DNA of 64,000 nt from Syngnathus acus (GCF_901709675.1 NC_051099.1:7936001-8000000), one strand, 5' to 3'. Numbered from the stretch's first letter, positions 10,371 to 29,219 are shown. Numbers and translations: made by a program. The notes: generated by a model not told the origin, from the letters alone.

Positions 10371-12862
10371 TTTATTGTCTTGAACAATACAATATATCAC
10401 AGAAATATCACAGAGGGATTTAAGACAGGTCTGGCTCAGGTTTTCTTGTACATATTCTATTTGAAACTATAAGTGCAGCAGAACTTGAACATCGTGAGAA
10501 AAAAATAATAACATTACAGCTGTCAAATAATAAACAAGAATGAGGACAAGAAACACACACACACAGAAAACAAAACCTTGGCCATTAAAATTCACATCCC
10601 AATAAGTCTCTGAAAATGTCTCAAGAGTTACAACTACAGCTAATAATGCTCATAAAGTCACCAGTATAGCCACACGAGATTATGAAGTTCACAGAATTGA
10701 AAAAGTAAACAAAACAAATTAGTATTGGAGTTCAATACAGTACAAATATTTGAATTGCGTTACAGTAAACTGTTGAAATGTTTCGAAGCACCAGCAGGTT
10801 GGCTTGAGTTGTATCGCTGCTTATTCATCATCATTGTGTTGTGACAGGAAAGGGGGCACAGAGGGGTCTAGCACCAAGGGGATTACACTGACCCCCTCCA
10901 TGCACTTCTCCAAGCCACCATCTCTCACCATCATCTTGAAAATACCTTGTAGCCCCATCAAAGAGTACCATTTGATATGCAATAAATATTTCAGAAAACC
11001 ATGTTCCATGTACAGTATAAATAATGTCAAAATGTACATTTTTTTCTTGCACCCTCCCCAAAAACAATCCTGTTAACAAAAAGAGGTATAAAAGTAAGAA
11101 GAAATTCCCAGTGCAGTAATTAAAACGTGAGTGAGATAGGAAAGTTCAACATTTCACCCCCCCAACAGCAACAAAAACAAGAGACTAAGGATGACAAATT
11201 TGACCATTTACAAATTAGATTCAAGAGAACTATTTAAGTCAAGTAAACTAGAAAATATTATGTACATGATATGGTGTGCATAGGGGAATAATAGCAGGGA
11301 GTAAACCATACTTGAATTTTGACGTTATTTTGTGATGCAGATAAAGGAATAAAACCTCGAGCAATTTAAATTTGTACTTAACTTAAGAAGACGTTTTAAG
11401 TTTGATCACATTATACAGTATTTCGTAGTCCTTGAAAAAGTCAACAATTATAACAGTGGTGAGAAAATCACAAGTGGACCAAAGTCTGGAAGGCTCCACG
11501 TTGGAGACTTCATGAAATTTAAGAAGAATCATTATCAGATGCAATCTGCAAAACTATTACTCGGAAAGTAAATGTCTTAAAATTGCAACGAGTAAACCTT
11601 GGACCAAGTTCAGTGGTCTGTCATATAGTATCAAAAGAGTATAAAACTAGAACACTGATTGAAATTTGTGATCTACAGAGAGCGGAAAATTTGCTTTCTG
11701 AGAAACACAATGACACTTCAAGAACTTATGATGTGAAAAAGTTTACCTTACTTCTTGTTACATATCCTGTGTTGTTTGCTGGTGTAATTAGTGGACATGT
11801 ATGCAAGAGAAGCATAAGTGAAGTTCTGTACTCTCACGGGTAGCCTTCTTGTTTCAGTCACTGGAAGAAACAAAATTGGTGATTCCTGCTGTTCTTCATC
11901 TATGCACTCCACTTCTTATCCCATAAAGTCATTCACAATGTACAGTTATTTATGTTCATGTCATCCAAAAACACAAAGAGGTATAAAATGGGGATTCTGT
12001 TCCCATAACAAACAAATAAAATAGAAAATCCACGCCACATTTGCTTTTAGGTGTATCATAGATGATACTGACTGTTTGATCAACGACTAAGAACGAAGCC
12101 ACTTTAGTTCTCTAACAAACCTGTATTTTAGAGAAATATATATTTTTTCTTTTTAGCTGAACAAAAACAAATTGGCAGAGCTTTGCACTCCAATTACAAC
12201 TTCTCTTAAGACAAGGCCAATGTGGTGTACTTCCAGGCTGGTAGATTTTTATTTTTTTTTTAACTAATCTGACAATAATAAATAAGACTGGCGTAAATAG
12301 CACCTCAGTGAGTTTACAGGTATGAGGAACATGGTCAAGTTTACCTGAAGCTCAACACAAACTGGGATCAATATCAATATGATGTGACAAAATGTGACAA
12401 TCAGCTACCCCTCCTGCGTGAAGCGGTTTCCCCTGCTGGTACAATAGAATCACAGCAAATTCATGGACATATAGAATAACTAGATTGGTGTAAAAAACGG
12501 AATTTGCATAAAAGTACCTGAATTGAGACATAAAATTGGCTACTTGACGCTTTCGAATCACAGCAGAGTCCGTTGAATGTAGTATATAACCTGATTTTCA
12601 GTGCTAGTGGTGCTCACCTTTTTTTTTTTTCCTTCCATGGTAATTACCATTCTAGTCATTCTATTTCAATGCTCAAGTCCAATCTGCAGCTGGTTTGGGG
12701 AAGACAGCGAGCTGTACTTGGATCGGCTGAGTAGCTATTACCTTATTGTGTGATGTAAACGACAGAGTAAACGTTGATTGGCTGATTCACAACGTGCTTG
12801 CGGGAACAGTTTGTGCTGCCCTTGGTTTTGGTTATGGCTGAAAAGACGCCATGGCGACATCT
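10371..12862 (-). other. Likely kdm6b 3'UTR
   Basis: A gene-free AT-rich stretch downstream of the kdm6b stop at 12863. On the minus strand an AATAAA (TTTATT at 10371-10376) is a candidate distal poly(A) signal; a nearer one overlaps the T-rich run around 12246-12260. The extent is inferred, since no transcript data are available. Confidence 0.4.
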
Positions 12863-19670
<6,808 letters not shown>

Positions 19671-19675
19671 GCAGC

Positions 19676-22600
19676 CTGCAACAGACAAGTTAGTTGCCAT
19701 AATTTGTACCATACTGTAAAATACCAAACGTGTACAGTGATATTGCTGGAGAATTATAAAAGCAATGCATGTAGTATTACGACTAGAACATCTCTACAAA
19801 GACACACAAAGCACTTCAATAAAAGTAAAAAGTCTGTGATTACCAGTCCGTCTGTGTTCGAGAATCCCTCCACTTCAACCCTGAACAGACAAAACATGAT
19901 TCGGCGAGAAGTTTTTTTTTTTTTTTTTTACTTGCTTGATCATACATACTCATTTTAGGTGGGGGGGGGGCTTGGGTTTACTAGACGTTTTTCCCCCCTC
20001 TATAATACAATTGCTGCTGAGTCCCATTATTGTCTACAAGCATCTCATATTTTTGCTGACTGCATTCATTGTTGCTGACATAAAAAAAAAGAAATCTGTA
20101 GTCGTGGTTTCTTGCGTATATGCTTTCATACCCAGCTGTGCAACTTGTGGGCAATTCCTTCAGCGGTGAAGGATTTTCCATCCACATTTGCCTAGAGTAT
20201 GCTTATAGTGTTGTGCAGCCATGCATTACAAGCCTCACTGTGTATGGCAAATGAGGTAAGTGAGGAAGGTCTTCAAGAGTCAATTTCAACCCAGTTGCTA
20301 CAGCAACTGAAAGCCAGACGTCTTTTACTGCTTTGGCTTTAGGCCACGTAAAGACCATTTCATTTAGATTTATTGTTGGATAAGAAAGATGGCAAAGCAT
20401 AATTCATCAATCTGTTACCATGCACATGTAATTATGACAGTGTGTATGCGTGATTGCTGTCTGAAATGGGTGGGGCGCCGTATGGGGGGCAACAACATGC
20501 TAAGTAAACATGCCTACTTAGTCACTGTAATCCTCTCATATGAAGAACATAAGCTTCCTGTAAATTAAGTGTTTGTCACTTTGACCTTGCTTCAACTTTT
20601 TGGGCATCAAGTGTAATTGAACAAAAGCTCACTCACTGTTAACAAATCATTGCATGCCACTTGAACGCAAGTTGTGTGACACTAGTAGCAGATGTCTGGT
20701 CTTAATTCATAACAAGCTTTGTTTTCTTGTTTTGTGGGATGATTTGGTTTCCAGATAAGAAAATAAAACACATCTTACAGCTCTTTAAACTTGAAAGGAT
20801 TTAAGGAATATACACAGACTACAAATAGTCCCATCTGTTTTGTAGCCTCACTATTGCACAGTGGAATGCACACTCTTGTTACAGAGATGTCGGGGGGGGG
20901 CTGACCATCAGCTCCACTTTGACTCAACACAACAGCGTTGTGTGTGCAACCAATATTAAACCCATCTGCGCAGGGTTAACTCCATACATCTGGAATTTGG
21001 CTCGGAGGCCCAAATGATGTCACGTGCAACGAGGGGTTACGTTAGGAAAGTGGAGCATACCGCTCAGTCGGAAAAACACAAACGGTAGAGTCAGCACGGA
21101 AGATTGCATTGCACTGTATAACTCAATATTAAATCAGAATATTGTGCTTAGACTAGCAGTGGCGCTCAGAACATACTATTTGGCTAATGTCTTTGTGACT
21201 GTTTACAACCTTGAACGAACTCTGATGCAATATCAACATTCGGCCATGCAGTATACCAAAATCTGTGTAAATAAAGATGATGCAGTAGCAGATTCCATTC
21301 TAATGCACCTAAAAGTTGAAATCAATGATTGTGAAGACATGTACAGGCTTCATAGTGTGCACCTTTACCTTGCAGTGAAAAAGAGGAGATGGGCTCTCAG
21401 TCAGTCAGTCAGTCGGTCAATCCAAAACAGCAAATAGAGTAGGCCGGTCCAGCTGCCTTTAAATAGACATGCTCGCCCCTCCACTATCTGGCAAAGACAC
21501 ACAGAGCAGACAGAGTGAGGAAATACCATTGTCAGTTGGTGGTTTATTGTATCAAATAAAGCTCGGTGCTTCTTTTGAATCACGTCCATACACAACGATC
21601 TTACAAACGCAGAATAAGGGCAAAAGAGGGATAGAGTGGTGTTTCTTTTTTGACAGATGGAAAAACATCCTTGTCTCTTTCCCCCACATGACTTTGCCTT
21701 TATTGTTGCCTTTGCTACAATCATAACTTTGATTTAGGATGCTTACTTTTCTTGCCAGGATGGCTGCCCCTTACAATTCCTCTTTATGTCTATCTTGATT
21801 CCACACTCCTCCCTTTTTCCCCCTACACAATGTGTTCTTGTATCCCTGGCAACCAGTGATAATTTAGCCTCAGGTTGATAGTAAGGCCTACAGCTAGGAG
21901 TGGAGAATAGGCGATTTGGACCGAGTGCTGGGTAATGACATTGATCTGATGGAGAATGGTACAGTTGGTAGAAAGATTTTCCGCTGATCATCTGATGATC
22001 TGCTTGAAATGTCTTTGTTAATCCTTTCCTGTTAGAACAATTCAGGCAATCCTCTCACAATGCTCGCTTGTTGCGGTGCAACACTGCATACGAACATGCA
22101 TCTCTTACAGAGAGAGAGCTGTGTGCAACTGCTCGTGTGTGTGAATGCAGGAAGGCTAACTGTGATCCAATACCATAAAAGGAAGGATGGGCTGCACCAG
22201 ACTAGGACCGTCTCCTGTGACTTCCAGGGTTGCTAACACAAGAAGCAGACACCAAGAGAACAGATGGAGACAACGCGAGAAGCTGCAACAGTCAGCACTG
22301 GCATGGACGAGACAGACAGTCCGCCCCAGATATCGCACACACTGTATTGCCAGTTGAAAAGAAAAAAAAAAAAGCGCAGCAGCCAATTGGGAGAATGTAC
22401 AGTAGGAGCCGAATATCAATGCCATTTCTAAAAATAACCAGCAGGCTAGATTTCCTCCCTCTGCTGAATCCCCTTCTATAATGGCAGCCTCTCCCGGTGT
22501 ATGCTCCATAAAGCACGTCTCTCTGAGGGGTACTGGAATGTACCAAGGCAAGGTCAGGAGTGAGAAGAAGGGGTGTCTGATGCCAATAGTGCAAAATTTG

Positions 22601-25330
22601 ATGTAATCCAGACAATGACACAGGTTAACAGGTTCATCGGAGGATGCACGTGCACGTGTTTGTGTGAGCACATCAGAGAGCTGGCATGCAAGGAGGCATT
22701 ACATCAATGGGAAGGAGAGGAGAGATAGGTATGTGAGAAGGCTGATAGATGGATGGATAAATGTTAATTGGGCTACAACAGGTATTGCACTCATTTTGCT
22801 ACACTTTTAGTTTAACAGTTTAAAGCTACAATAGTTGAGCACTCAACAACCCAGCAGCAGGTTCAAAATTGAAAATTTTCTGTATGTGAGAATACATAGC
22901 ATGTGTGCTGAATGTGCAGCACACTGCAGTGTCTCCCAGGACAATGACAAAGACACACACACAAAAAAAAGACTCAAAGAAACTGGTCAAATGCAAACAG
23001 GTACATGGAAATGCACGAATGCAGATACACTTACGTGCGGACGCCAGTAGCTCTACTACAATGCACAATGTAAGCTGTCTGTCTAAAATGCATAGGCAAA
23101 AATCAACACGATCAAGTTGCCGGTGTGCAGTCGACTTTTACCTCCTATTTGTCTTCCTTAGGGTCCGCACCCCCCCTTCTGCACCCCCTTTCCTCCCCTT
23201 TCACTCCTCACCACCTTGTCTCACCCGATCCTCTCCACCGTGTCTTTTCTCCCCCCTCTAGTCCTCTTCCTGGTTCCAATCCGCTCTCAGATGCTTGGGC
23301 TCACCGAGCAACTCAAAGAGGGCGGGCCAAAGATGTCAATCACAAGACATGAACCAATCAGAGGATAGAATGTGTGATATCTAGCGTAGCGAGGGCAACG
23401 GAGGAGGGGCATGGATGGGGCCCTTTCATTTTAGTGTGCGTGTGTGTTTTTGTGTATGTATATGTGTGCGTGTGAGTGCGTGCGTGTGTTTGTGTGCGCG
23501 TGTTCGAGTTGGACGACAGCCAGCACAGAGAAATAAATATGTCATACACTATATTCCACATCCCCTGCAAAAGCTTGCATTATTGTATGTGCTTTATAAC
23601 ACATTCAGCAGCAAGCCGCAGATAGAGATTGTTCAAACATTTTGCATCAGAACACAAATTGAATCAGAATTAATTCCCCATTATTTGTTTATATGATTCT
23701 AAACCACCGGGTGAGAGTTGGACACATCACATTCTATACGTGGAGTGGGTGAGGTAGGGGGAGTTGGGTGACTGACATTCAATATTAATTCATGAATAAT
23801 TTTCACTCTCGTGTGTTCGTGATGTAGTATTCATGGTTCGGCCATTTTCGACAGACTATCTCAACAGATGGGAAGGGCTGCGAGTGCTTCCTGAATCCGC
23901 ATGACAGAACAGAGGGGAGGGGGGAATAGGGGGTGGTACTTAGTCCCCTGGATTATGTGTAAAGGGACCACCCGCCGTCCCCACTCTCATTTCATCCACC
24001 TTGAGTCGTAAAATTGTCAGGGCGTCGATAGTGCCGGTGGTGCTCAGTGAGAGAGTGCGAAAAAACAGGATGAAATGCAGAGGGAGGCTAAATGCTAGCA
24101 GCTGTCTGTGAAATGCCATAGCAACAGTCTGGATCCGCTCAATCCCTATTGGGTTTTACCAGAAGTCATATGATTATTCGGACCAATCAGCAATCTTTGG
24201 TGCAGAACTAACGCGGACTGCTTCTAAAGCCCAAATATGTGTTGTATGTGGCCCCCTGCTGGGTTGATGTGCGCCTCGACGCTGCATCTTCTCTGGATCC
24301 CTGCAGGAAAAAAAAAGATTGAATTAGTAGGAATCGAATTGTGAAATCTGTAAGCAAGGTAGTCAAACATGAATTCATTCATTGGTCAGCCAATAATCCA
24401 GATTTGTTTGTTGATAAAATTAGATTCATGTTTTTCACGGTTTTACAAAGCAAAACAACACATTTTCGGCAAAATGCCCCTGCAATTCAAGTATTATTGA
24501 ATGCATCTGAAATGACATTATATTATGATGAACCATGCAATCGTGCAGAGAAACTATTTGTACTACTGTACACAGTATTTTCCACAGCGAACACTGAAAT
24601 GCACTTGCATTGCCGCCAAATGGGGAATATTAATTACTGCAGGATTATTATAATAGCAACTTTTTGTGTCAATTTCCCATGTTTTTTTTCTACATGCTCA
24701 AAATGCTGGCAGCGGACTAATGTCTGTTCGGGTAACTGCATCACCACTACATTAGTCCTGATTGCTCTAACCCCAGATTTGATTTGAAAGGCAAGATGGT
24801 TGACGGTTGGGTGAATAACAATGCTCAGTCACTCTCTCTCTATATAGCTGCTTTGCTTGAAAACACCACGAAATGCTTTAAATTGTAACCGATTTTTTTT
24901 TGCTTACAAGCAATTAAAAAACTGGTTGCACACTGCACAAGAGCAAAATTACCTTGAATTATTGGTGTACATTGCCATCTAGTGATGAATGAGCAGTACT
25001 TCCGGACCATTGCTTACAGGGAAAACCATAATTATCTTCAGAAGTAATTGGGTTGGGCACAAGAGAAAAATGATGCCAATAAAGTCTGCATCAGTCATCT
25101 GAACAATATAATCTATTTGTGATGAATGTGCTGAAGTTTAGACAAAGGAAATGAATGCAGTGTACATCATCCATAAATTAGGAGTCAATCTACCCCGTGG
25201 GGGATTAATTAAAGTTCTTATTGCAGCAATATTTCAAGAAGGTTTTTTTTCAAAGTTAAATTATTTCAAATTCAGGAAACAATGGAGACCAAGGTACAGA
25301 TGGAAAACATGTCGAAAACAACCCTGCAAT
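19676..25330. other. Upstream region of kdm6b, no coding gene recognised
   Basis: 5.6 kb without a supported coding exon. It must hold the untranslated first exon(s) and promoter of kdm6b. It contains a poly-G run near 19961-19971, a TG-rich tract near 23434-23510, and two CCAAT-bearing GC-richer patches (23265-23410 and about 24120-24310). The ORFs here are short and look like chance. Confidence 0.45.
23265..23410. promoter_or_regulatory. Promoter-like patch (GC box and CCAAT motifs)
   Basis: Contains a GC-box-like GGGCGGGCC near 23320, ACCAATCAG near 23353 and CCAAT near 23276 inside 150 bp, in otherwise AT-rich DNA 3.6 kb upstream of the first kdm6b coding exon. This is a candidate kdm6b promoter, inferred from motif density only. 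Confidence 0.3.
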
Positions 25331-25655
25331 TCCATCCATCTATCCATCTTCTGTACCGCTTGTCCCCACGGGAGTCGTGGGCGTGCTGGAGCGTATCCCA
25401 GCAGTCATCGGGCAGTAAGCGGGGGACACCCTGAACCGGTTGCCAGCCAATCGCAGGGCACACAGAGACGAACCATCAGCACTCACACCTACGGGCAATT
25501 TGGAGCGACCAGCCAGTTCACTGGAGTGCCTGGAGAAAACCCACGTAGGCAAGGGGAGAACAAGAAAACTCCACACAGGGAGGGCCGGTGATGGATTCAA
25601 ACCCGCACCCTCTGAACTGAGGCGGACGTGCTAACCAGTGGCCCACCGTACCACC
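25331..25655 (-). repeat. SINE-like repeat, copy 3
   Basis: Minus-strand copy of the same family as 1-365 and 697-1060, tail at the left (CCATCCATC tract) and tRNA-like head at the right. The hAT element at 25661 is inserted at its head end. Confidence 0.75.
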
Positions 25656-25660
25656 TATAG
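25653..25660. repeat. Left target-site duplication of the hAT element (ACCTATAG)
   Basis: ACCTATAG immediately before CAGGGGTGGCC. The identical 8 bp follow the right terminus at 31845-31852. Eight-base duplications are diagnostic of hAT transposases. Confidence 0.85.
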
Positions 25661-25726
25661 CAGGGGTGGCCAACCAGTCAGAGACTAAGAACCACATTTT
25701 TTACTGTGTCATCGCAAAGAGCCACA

Positions 25727-26920
25727 TCATACATCGTCCCTGTAGGCAGACTCGTCCCCCTTTGAGATGAGCCCCACCACGGTTGTGTCATCCGCAAATT
25801 TCACGATGGTGTTGCTGCGGTGGGCGGGGGTGCATGCATGTGTGTAGAGCGTGTAAAGCAGTGGGCTCAGTACGCAGCCCTGTGGGGAGCCGGTACCAAG
25901 ACTGAGAGGTGTGAGTGCGACTGGCCGGTAGTCATTGAGGCTGGTGATGTGGTGTTTCTTGGGCAGGGGGACTATAGTGGAGGATTTTAAACAGGATGGG
26001 ACGGTGGACTCAGTAAGGGACTGGTTGAAAAGCTTTGTGAAGACTCCAGCCAGCTGATCTGCGCAGTCCTTCAGGACACGCCCAGTGACGCCGTCAGGAC
26101 CCGCAGCCTTCCTCGGGTTGATGGTCCGCAGCGTGCGCCTCACCTCGTGCTCCTTCACTGTGAGGGTGAAGCTGCTGCGGTCTGTGGGATGTGATGTGGC
26201 CCCTTCAGGTGGCTCGGACTCGAACCGGGCGAAGAAGGTATAGAGGACCTCTGCCAGTGAGGCGTCCCCTTCAGCAGCTCCGATGGTGGTTCTGTAGTTG
26301 GTGAGATGCTGGACTCCCTGCCACACCTGCTTGCTGTTGTTGCTGTCCAGGTGATCCTCAATCCTCTTCTTGTAGGCAAGCTGGGCCTCTCTGATGCCTC
26401 TCCTCAGGTTGGCTCTGGCTGTGCTGTAGAGAGCCCCGTCCTCAGACCTGAGGGACAGGGCGGTGTCCCTCTCCTCCAGCAGCCGAAGGACCTCCCGGGT
26501 CATCCAGGGCTTCTGGTTGGGGTATATCCGTATAAGTTTGTCCACTGTGACAGTGTCTGTGCAGTGCTTGATATAACACAGAACACTGTCTGTGAACACG
26601 TTCAAGTCCCGGTGTTCGAAGATGTCCCAGTTAGTCCTGTCGAAGCAGTCCTGCAACTGCTGAGAGGCGTCATCAGGCCAGGTTTTAACAGTTTTAGTGA
26701 TGATAGGAGCTGATTTCCTGATGGTGGTATATGCCGGGATTAATAGCAGTGACATATGGTCAGACTGGCCCAGGTGAGGTAGCTGTTTTGCCCTGTAGCC
26801 TAGCTTGATGTTGGAGTAGACCTTGTCCAGAGTGTTTACTCCTCTAGTGGCACATTTAACATGCTGATGGAAACTAGGGAGTGCTGCTTTCAAATGTACA
26901 TGATTAAAGTCCCCTGCCAT
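25727..26920 (-). pseudogene. Broken non-LTR retrotransposon ORF2 (endonuclease end and reverse transcriptase)
   Basis: A 397-codon open frame on the minus strand. It starts in the C-terminal part of an APE-type endonuclease (GDFN and the catalytic SDH motif in GQSDHMSLL), passes the linker, and enters the reverse transcriptase (NPRKAAGPDGVTGRVLK). It then jumps from DYRPVALTPL straight to GSPQGCVLSPLLYTLYTH and FADDTTVV. The roughly 80-100 residues expected between these blocks, including the first catalytic Asp motif, are missing. It is therefore deleted and inactive although the frame stays open. The clade (L2/CR1/Jockey-like) is a guess from motif style. Confidence 0.8.
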
Positions 26921-27022
26921 GATGTGGACTGCGTCAGGATATCTGCTCAGCTGGCTGCTAATATGGTTTTATGGAGCAGCTCACAAGCATATATAGGAAT
27001 AGGTAAATGCCAAAATAGTTGA

Positions 27023-27093
27023 GGTTCCACTGAGACTTGAACTCAGGTCACTGGGGTGAGAGTCCAGAGCACTTACCACTATACTATGGAACT
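27023..27093 (-). tRNA. tRNA-Gln-like unit 1 (anticodon position CTC)
   Basis: On the minus strand a 71-nt cloverleaf-like sequence with a Gln-type acceptor stem (TGGAACC 3' strand) and T-arm CTGAG/TTCAAGT/CTCAG. The anticodon loop is CTCTCAC, placing CTC (Glu) at 34-36. Base 1 is A, which breaks the first acceptor pair. An A-box match TAGTGTAGTGG and a T4 run downstream are present. Likely a tRNA-derived repeat rather than a proven gene. Confidence 0.55.
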
Positions 27094-27183
27094 CATGCCA
27101 TTATTTCATGGAACTTACGTATATGGTTTTATAGAGCAGCTCACAAGCTATAGATAGGAATAGGTAAATGCCAAAAAGGTTGA

Positions 27184-27254
27184 GGTTCCACTGAGACTTG
27201 AACTCAAATCAGTGGATTCAGAGTCCAGTGTGCTAACCATTACACCATGGAATC
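27184..27254 (-). tRNA. tRNA-Gln(CTG)-like unit 2
   Basis: Minus-strand 71-nt body close to eukaryotic tRNA-Gln: TGGTGTAATGG A box, anticodon loop CTCTGAA (anticodon CTG), T-loop TTCAAGT and acceptor 3' strand TGGAACC. There is one mismatch in the acceptor stem (GATTCCA 5' strand) and one in the anticodon stem. A T5 run follows within 10 nt. It could be a decayed or weakly functional tRNA gene. Confidence 0.55.
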
Positions 27255-27462
27255 ACAAGGTCCAGACCATGGCAGGCATATGCTGGTGTGGGAGCCAGAA
27301 GTTTTGAATTTATTTATTTATTTATTTATTTTTTAATTGCTAATGTGTCAATTGCTGGGTATCTGAAACCAGTTTTTCCAGTGTCCAGAGACCAGCTATT
27401 CCAATTTAGTCCCATAATTGGCTTTCTGTACAGCGCACAAGTGGCAGGGAAGTCTGGGAGTA

Positions 27463-27740
27463 CAGTCAAACCTCGGTTTTCGAACGTCCCGGTTCTCGAA
27501 CAAATCGGAATTCGAACAAAAAATTTCGGGTTAGGGTTGTCCAACAAAATTCGGAGGTTGAACCTCGCGAGATGAGCCGAAAGGACCCGAGAAAACCCGA
27601 CCGCGCGGCCCGGATGCCGACTGACTCCGTTCGTTATTGTAATTTCGTTACTTTGAGGATTGTATTGACCCCTAATCATGCCTCCAAAGAAAGCAAGTGG
27701 GAGCAGTAAAGCCATCCTAAAACACAAAGGCGCTCTTTAA
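27463..27740 (+). mobile_element. Tigger/pogo-like transposon fragment, copy A
   Basis: Begins CAGTCAAACCTCGGTTTTCG, a terminus style seen in Tigger-like elements. It carries a short start of an ORF at 27678 (MPPKKASGSSKAILK, stopping after about 20 codons). The opposite inverted terminus is not found, so it is truncated. Family assignment is tentative. Confidence 0.45.
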
Positions 27741-27973
27741 GCAATGCGGTTGCGCGACCACACCAAATTAAGCTCCCTGCGCACTGAGGTCCACTTAAAT
27801 TTTAGAAAGTACATCAGGACTTTAAAAATATTTTCTAAATTTCAGCGACGGCTCTGTCACAATAATGCGACCAGCCCGGTGCAGTTGGGCGGTCGGCGGC
27901 GTGCTACGGTTGAGCAGCTCACAAGCAAATAGTATAGATAGGGTTAAGGTTAGGTAAATGCCAAAATAGTTGA

Positions 27974-28014
27974 GGTTCCACTGAGACTTGAACTCAGGTC
28001 GCTGGGGTGAGAGT
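27974..28014 (-). pseudogene. Truncated tRNA-Gln-like unit 3
   Basis: The T-arm and 3' acceptor strand are intact, but the unit stops inside the anticodon arm (…GAGAGTC) and continues directly as CCTAACCCTAGCCCC. The junction with the telomere-like satellite is inside the tRNA body. The 5' leader is also shortened. Confidence 0.7.
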
Positions 28015-28920
28015 CCTAACCCTAGCCCCTAACCCTAGCCCTAGCTCTAACCTTAACCCTACCTCTTACCCTATTCCTAACCCTAACCCTAGCCCTAGCT
28101 CTAACCTTAACCCTACCTCTAACCCTAGTCCTAACCATAACCCTGCTGTATCTTAAATCCCCAAAACGACTTTTTTAGGTTGCCTCGCCTTTATTGTACT
28201 TGATTGGAAGAGAAATGACAGATACAAAGTATTAAGTCCAACTTGCAACATGGTGTCCTAACCCTAACCCTAGCTCTAACCTTAACCCTACCTCTTACCC
28301 TATTCCTAACCCTAACCCTAACCCCATTCCTAACCCTAGCTCTAACCTTAACCCTACCTCTTACCCTATTCCTAACCCTAGCTCTAACCTTAACCCTACC
28401 TCTTACCCTATTCCTAACCCTAACCCTAACCCCAACCCTACCTCTTACCCTATTCCTAACCCTAGCTCTAACCTTAACCCTACCTCTTACCCTATTCCTA
28501 ACCCTAGCTCTAACCTTAACCCTACCTCTTACCCTAACCCTAACCCTAGCTCTAACCTTAACCCTACCTCTTACCCTATTCCTAACCCTAGCTCTAACCT
28601 TAACCCTACCTCTTACCCTAACCCTAACCCTAACCCTAGCTCTAACCTTAACCCTATTCCTAACCCTATCTCTAACCCTAACTCTAACTTTAACCCTAAC
28701 CTTAACCCTACCTCTTAACCTATTCCTAACCCTACCTCTTACCCTATTCCTAACCCTAGCTCTAACCTTAACCCTACCTCTAACCCTAACCCTACCTCTA
28801 ACCCTATTCCTTACCCTTACCCTATTCCTTACCCTATTCCTTACCCTAGCTCTAACCCTAGCTCTTACCTTAACCCTAACCCTGACCCTAACACCAACCC
28901 TAACTCCAGCCCCAGGTCTA
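28015..28920. repeat. Telomere-like CCCTAA-variant satellite with a 42-bp higher-order unit
   Basis: Two blocks (28015-28145 and 28257-28920) of hexamers varying around CCCTAA. The second block repeats a 42-bp order of seven hexamers: CCCTAG, CTCTAA, CCTTAA, CCCTAC, CTCTTA, CCCTAT, TCCTAA. A roughly 110-bp unique-looking spacer (28146-28256) separates the blocks. Long open frames on both strands (about 259 and 293 codons, Arg/Val or Leu/Thr repeats) are by-products of the 6-bp period and not genes. Confidence 0.9.
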
Positions 28921-28985
28921 AGGAGGTATATGGTTTTATGGGGGAGGACGAGCAACTCTGTTGCAAATTTTTCAAGGATATTTTT

Positions 28986-29056
28986 GGTCCCACTGGGAAT
29001 TGAACTCAGGTCGCTGGGGTGAGAGTACAGAGCACCAACCACTACACTATGGAACC
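28986..29056 (-). pseudogene. tRNA-Gln-like unit 4
   Basis: Same family as unit 1, with anticodon-loop CTCTCAC. The acceptor 3' strand is changed to TGGGACC, the T-loop is altered, and there is no T-run behind it. This is the most diverged full-length member and the first after the telomere-like block. Confidence 0.6.
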
Positions 29057-29148
29057 CACACCATTTCTTCATGGATGTTACCTATATGGTTTTATGGAGC
29101 AGCTCACAAATAGTATAGATAGGAATAGGTAAATGCCAAAATACTTGA

Positions 29149-29219
29149 GATTCCACTGAGACTTGAACTGTGGTCGCTGGGGTGAGAGTCCAGAGCACTA
29201 ACCACTACAGTATGGAACC
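29149..29219 (-). tRNA. tRNA-Gln-like unit 5 (CTC loop)
   Basis: 71-nt body with acceptor GGTTCCA against TGGAATC (one mismatch), a T-stem changed at one side, loop CTCTCAC, and T4 just downstream. Confidence 0.5.

Larger units (their letters stand above)
26961..27911. repeat. Left copy of a ~950-bp direct duplication
   Basis: Carries tRNA-like units 1 and 2, then a block with a Tigger-like fragment and a GC-rich segment ending GGCGGCGTGCTACGGTTGAGC. It matches 29744-30732 over its whole length with scattered differences. Confidence 0.75.

Noticed and set aside
25151-25591. 146-codon plus-strand frame
   Set aside because: Most of it lies in the SINE-like copy 3; similar frames recur in other copies of the same repeat.
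27326-27727. 133-162 codon minus-strand frames (27326-27727 and 30032-30520) as a gene
   Set aside because: They cover the Tigger-like fragment in antisense and are present twice only because of the direct duplication. No domain is visible and the first residues fall in non-coding transposon sequence.
28015-28920. A CRISPR-like array
   Set aside because: The regular repeats are contiguous hexamer variants without unique spacers, in a vertebrate genome.
28191-29072. Long repetitive open frames on both strands (Arg/Val-rich minus, Leu/Thr-rich plus) across the telomere-like block
   Set aside because: They arise from a 6-bp-period satellite, which leaves several frames stop-free. The repeated dipeptides follow the hexamers and there is no start context or domain.
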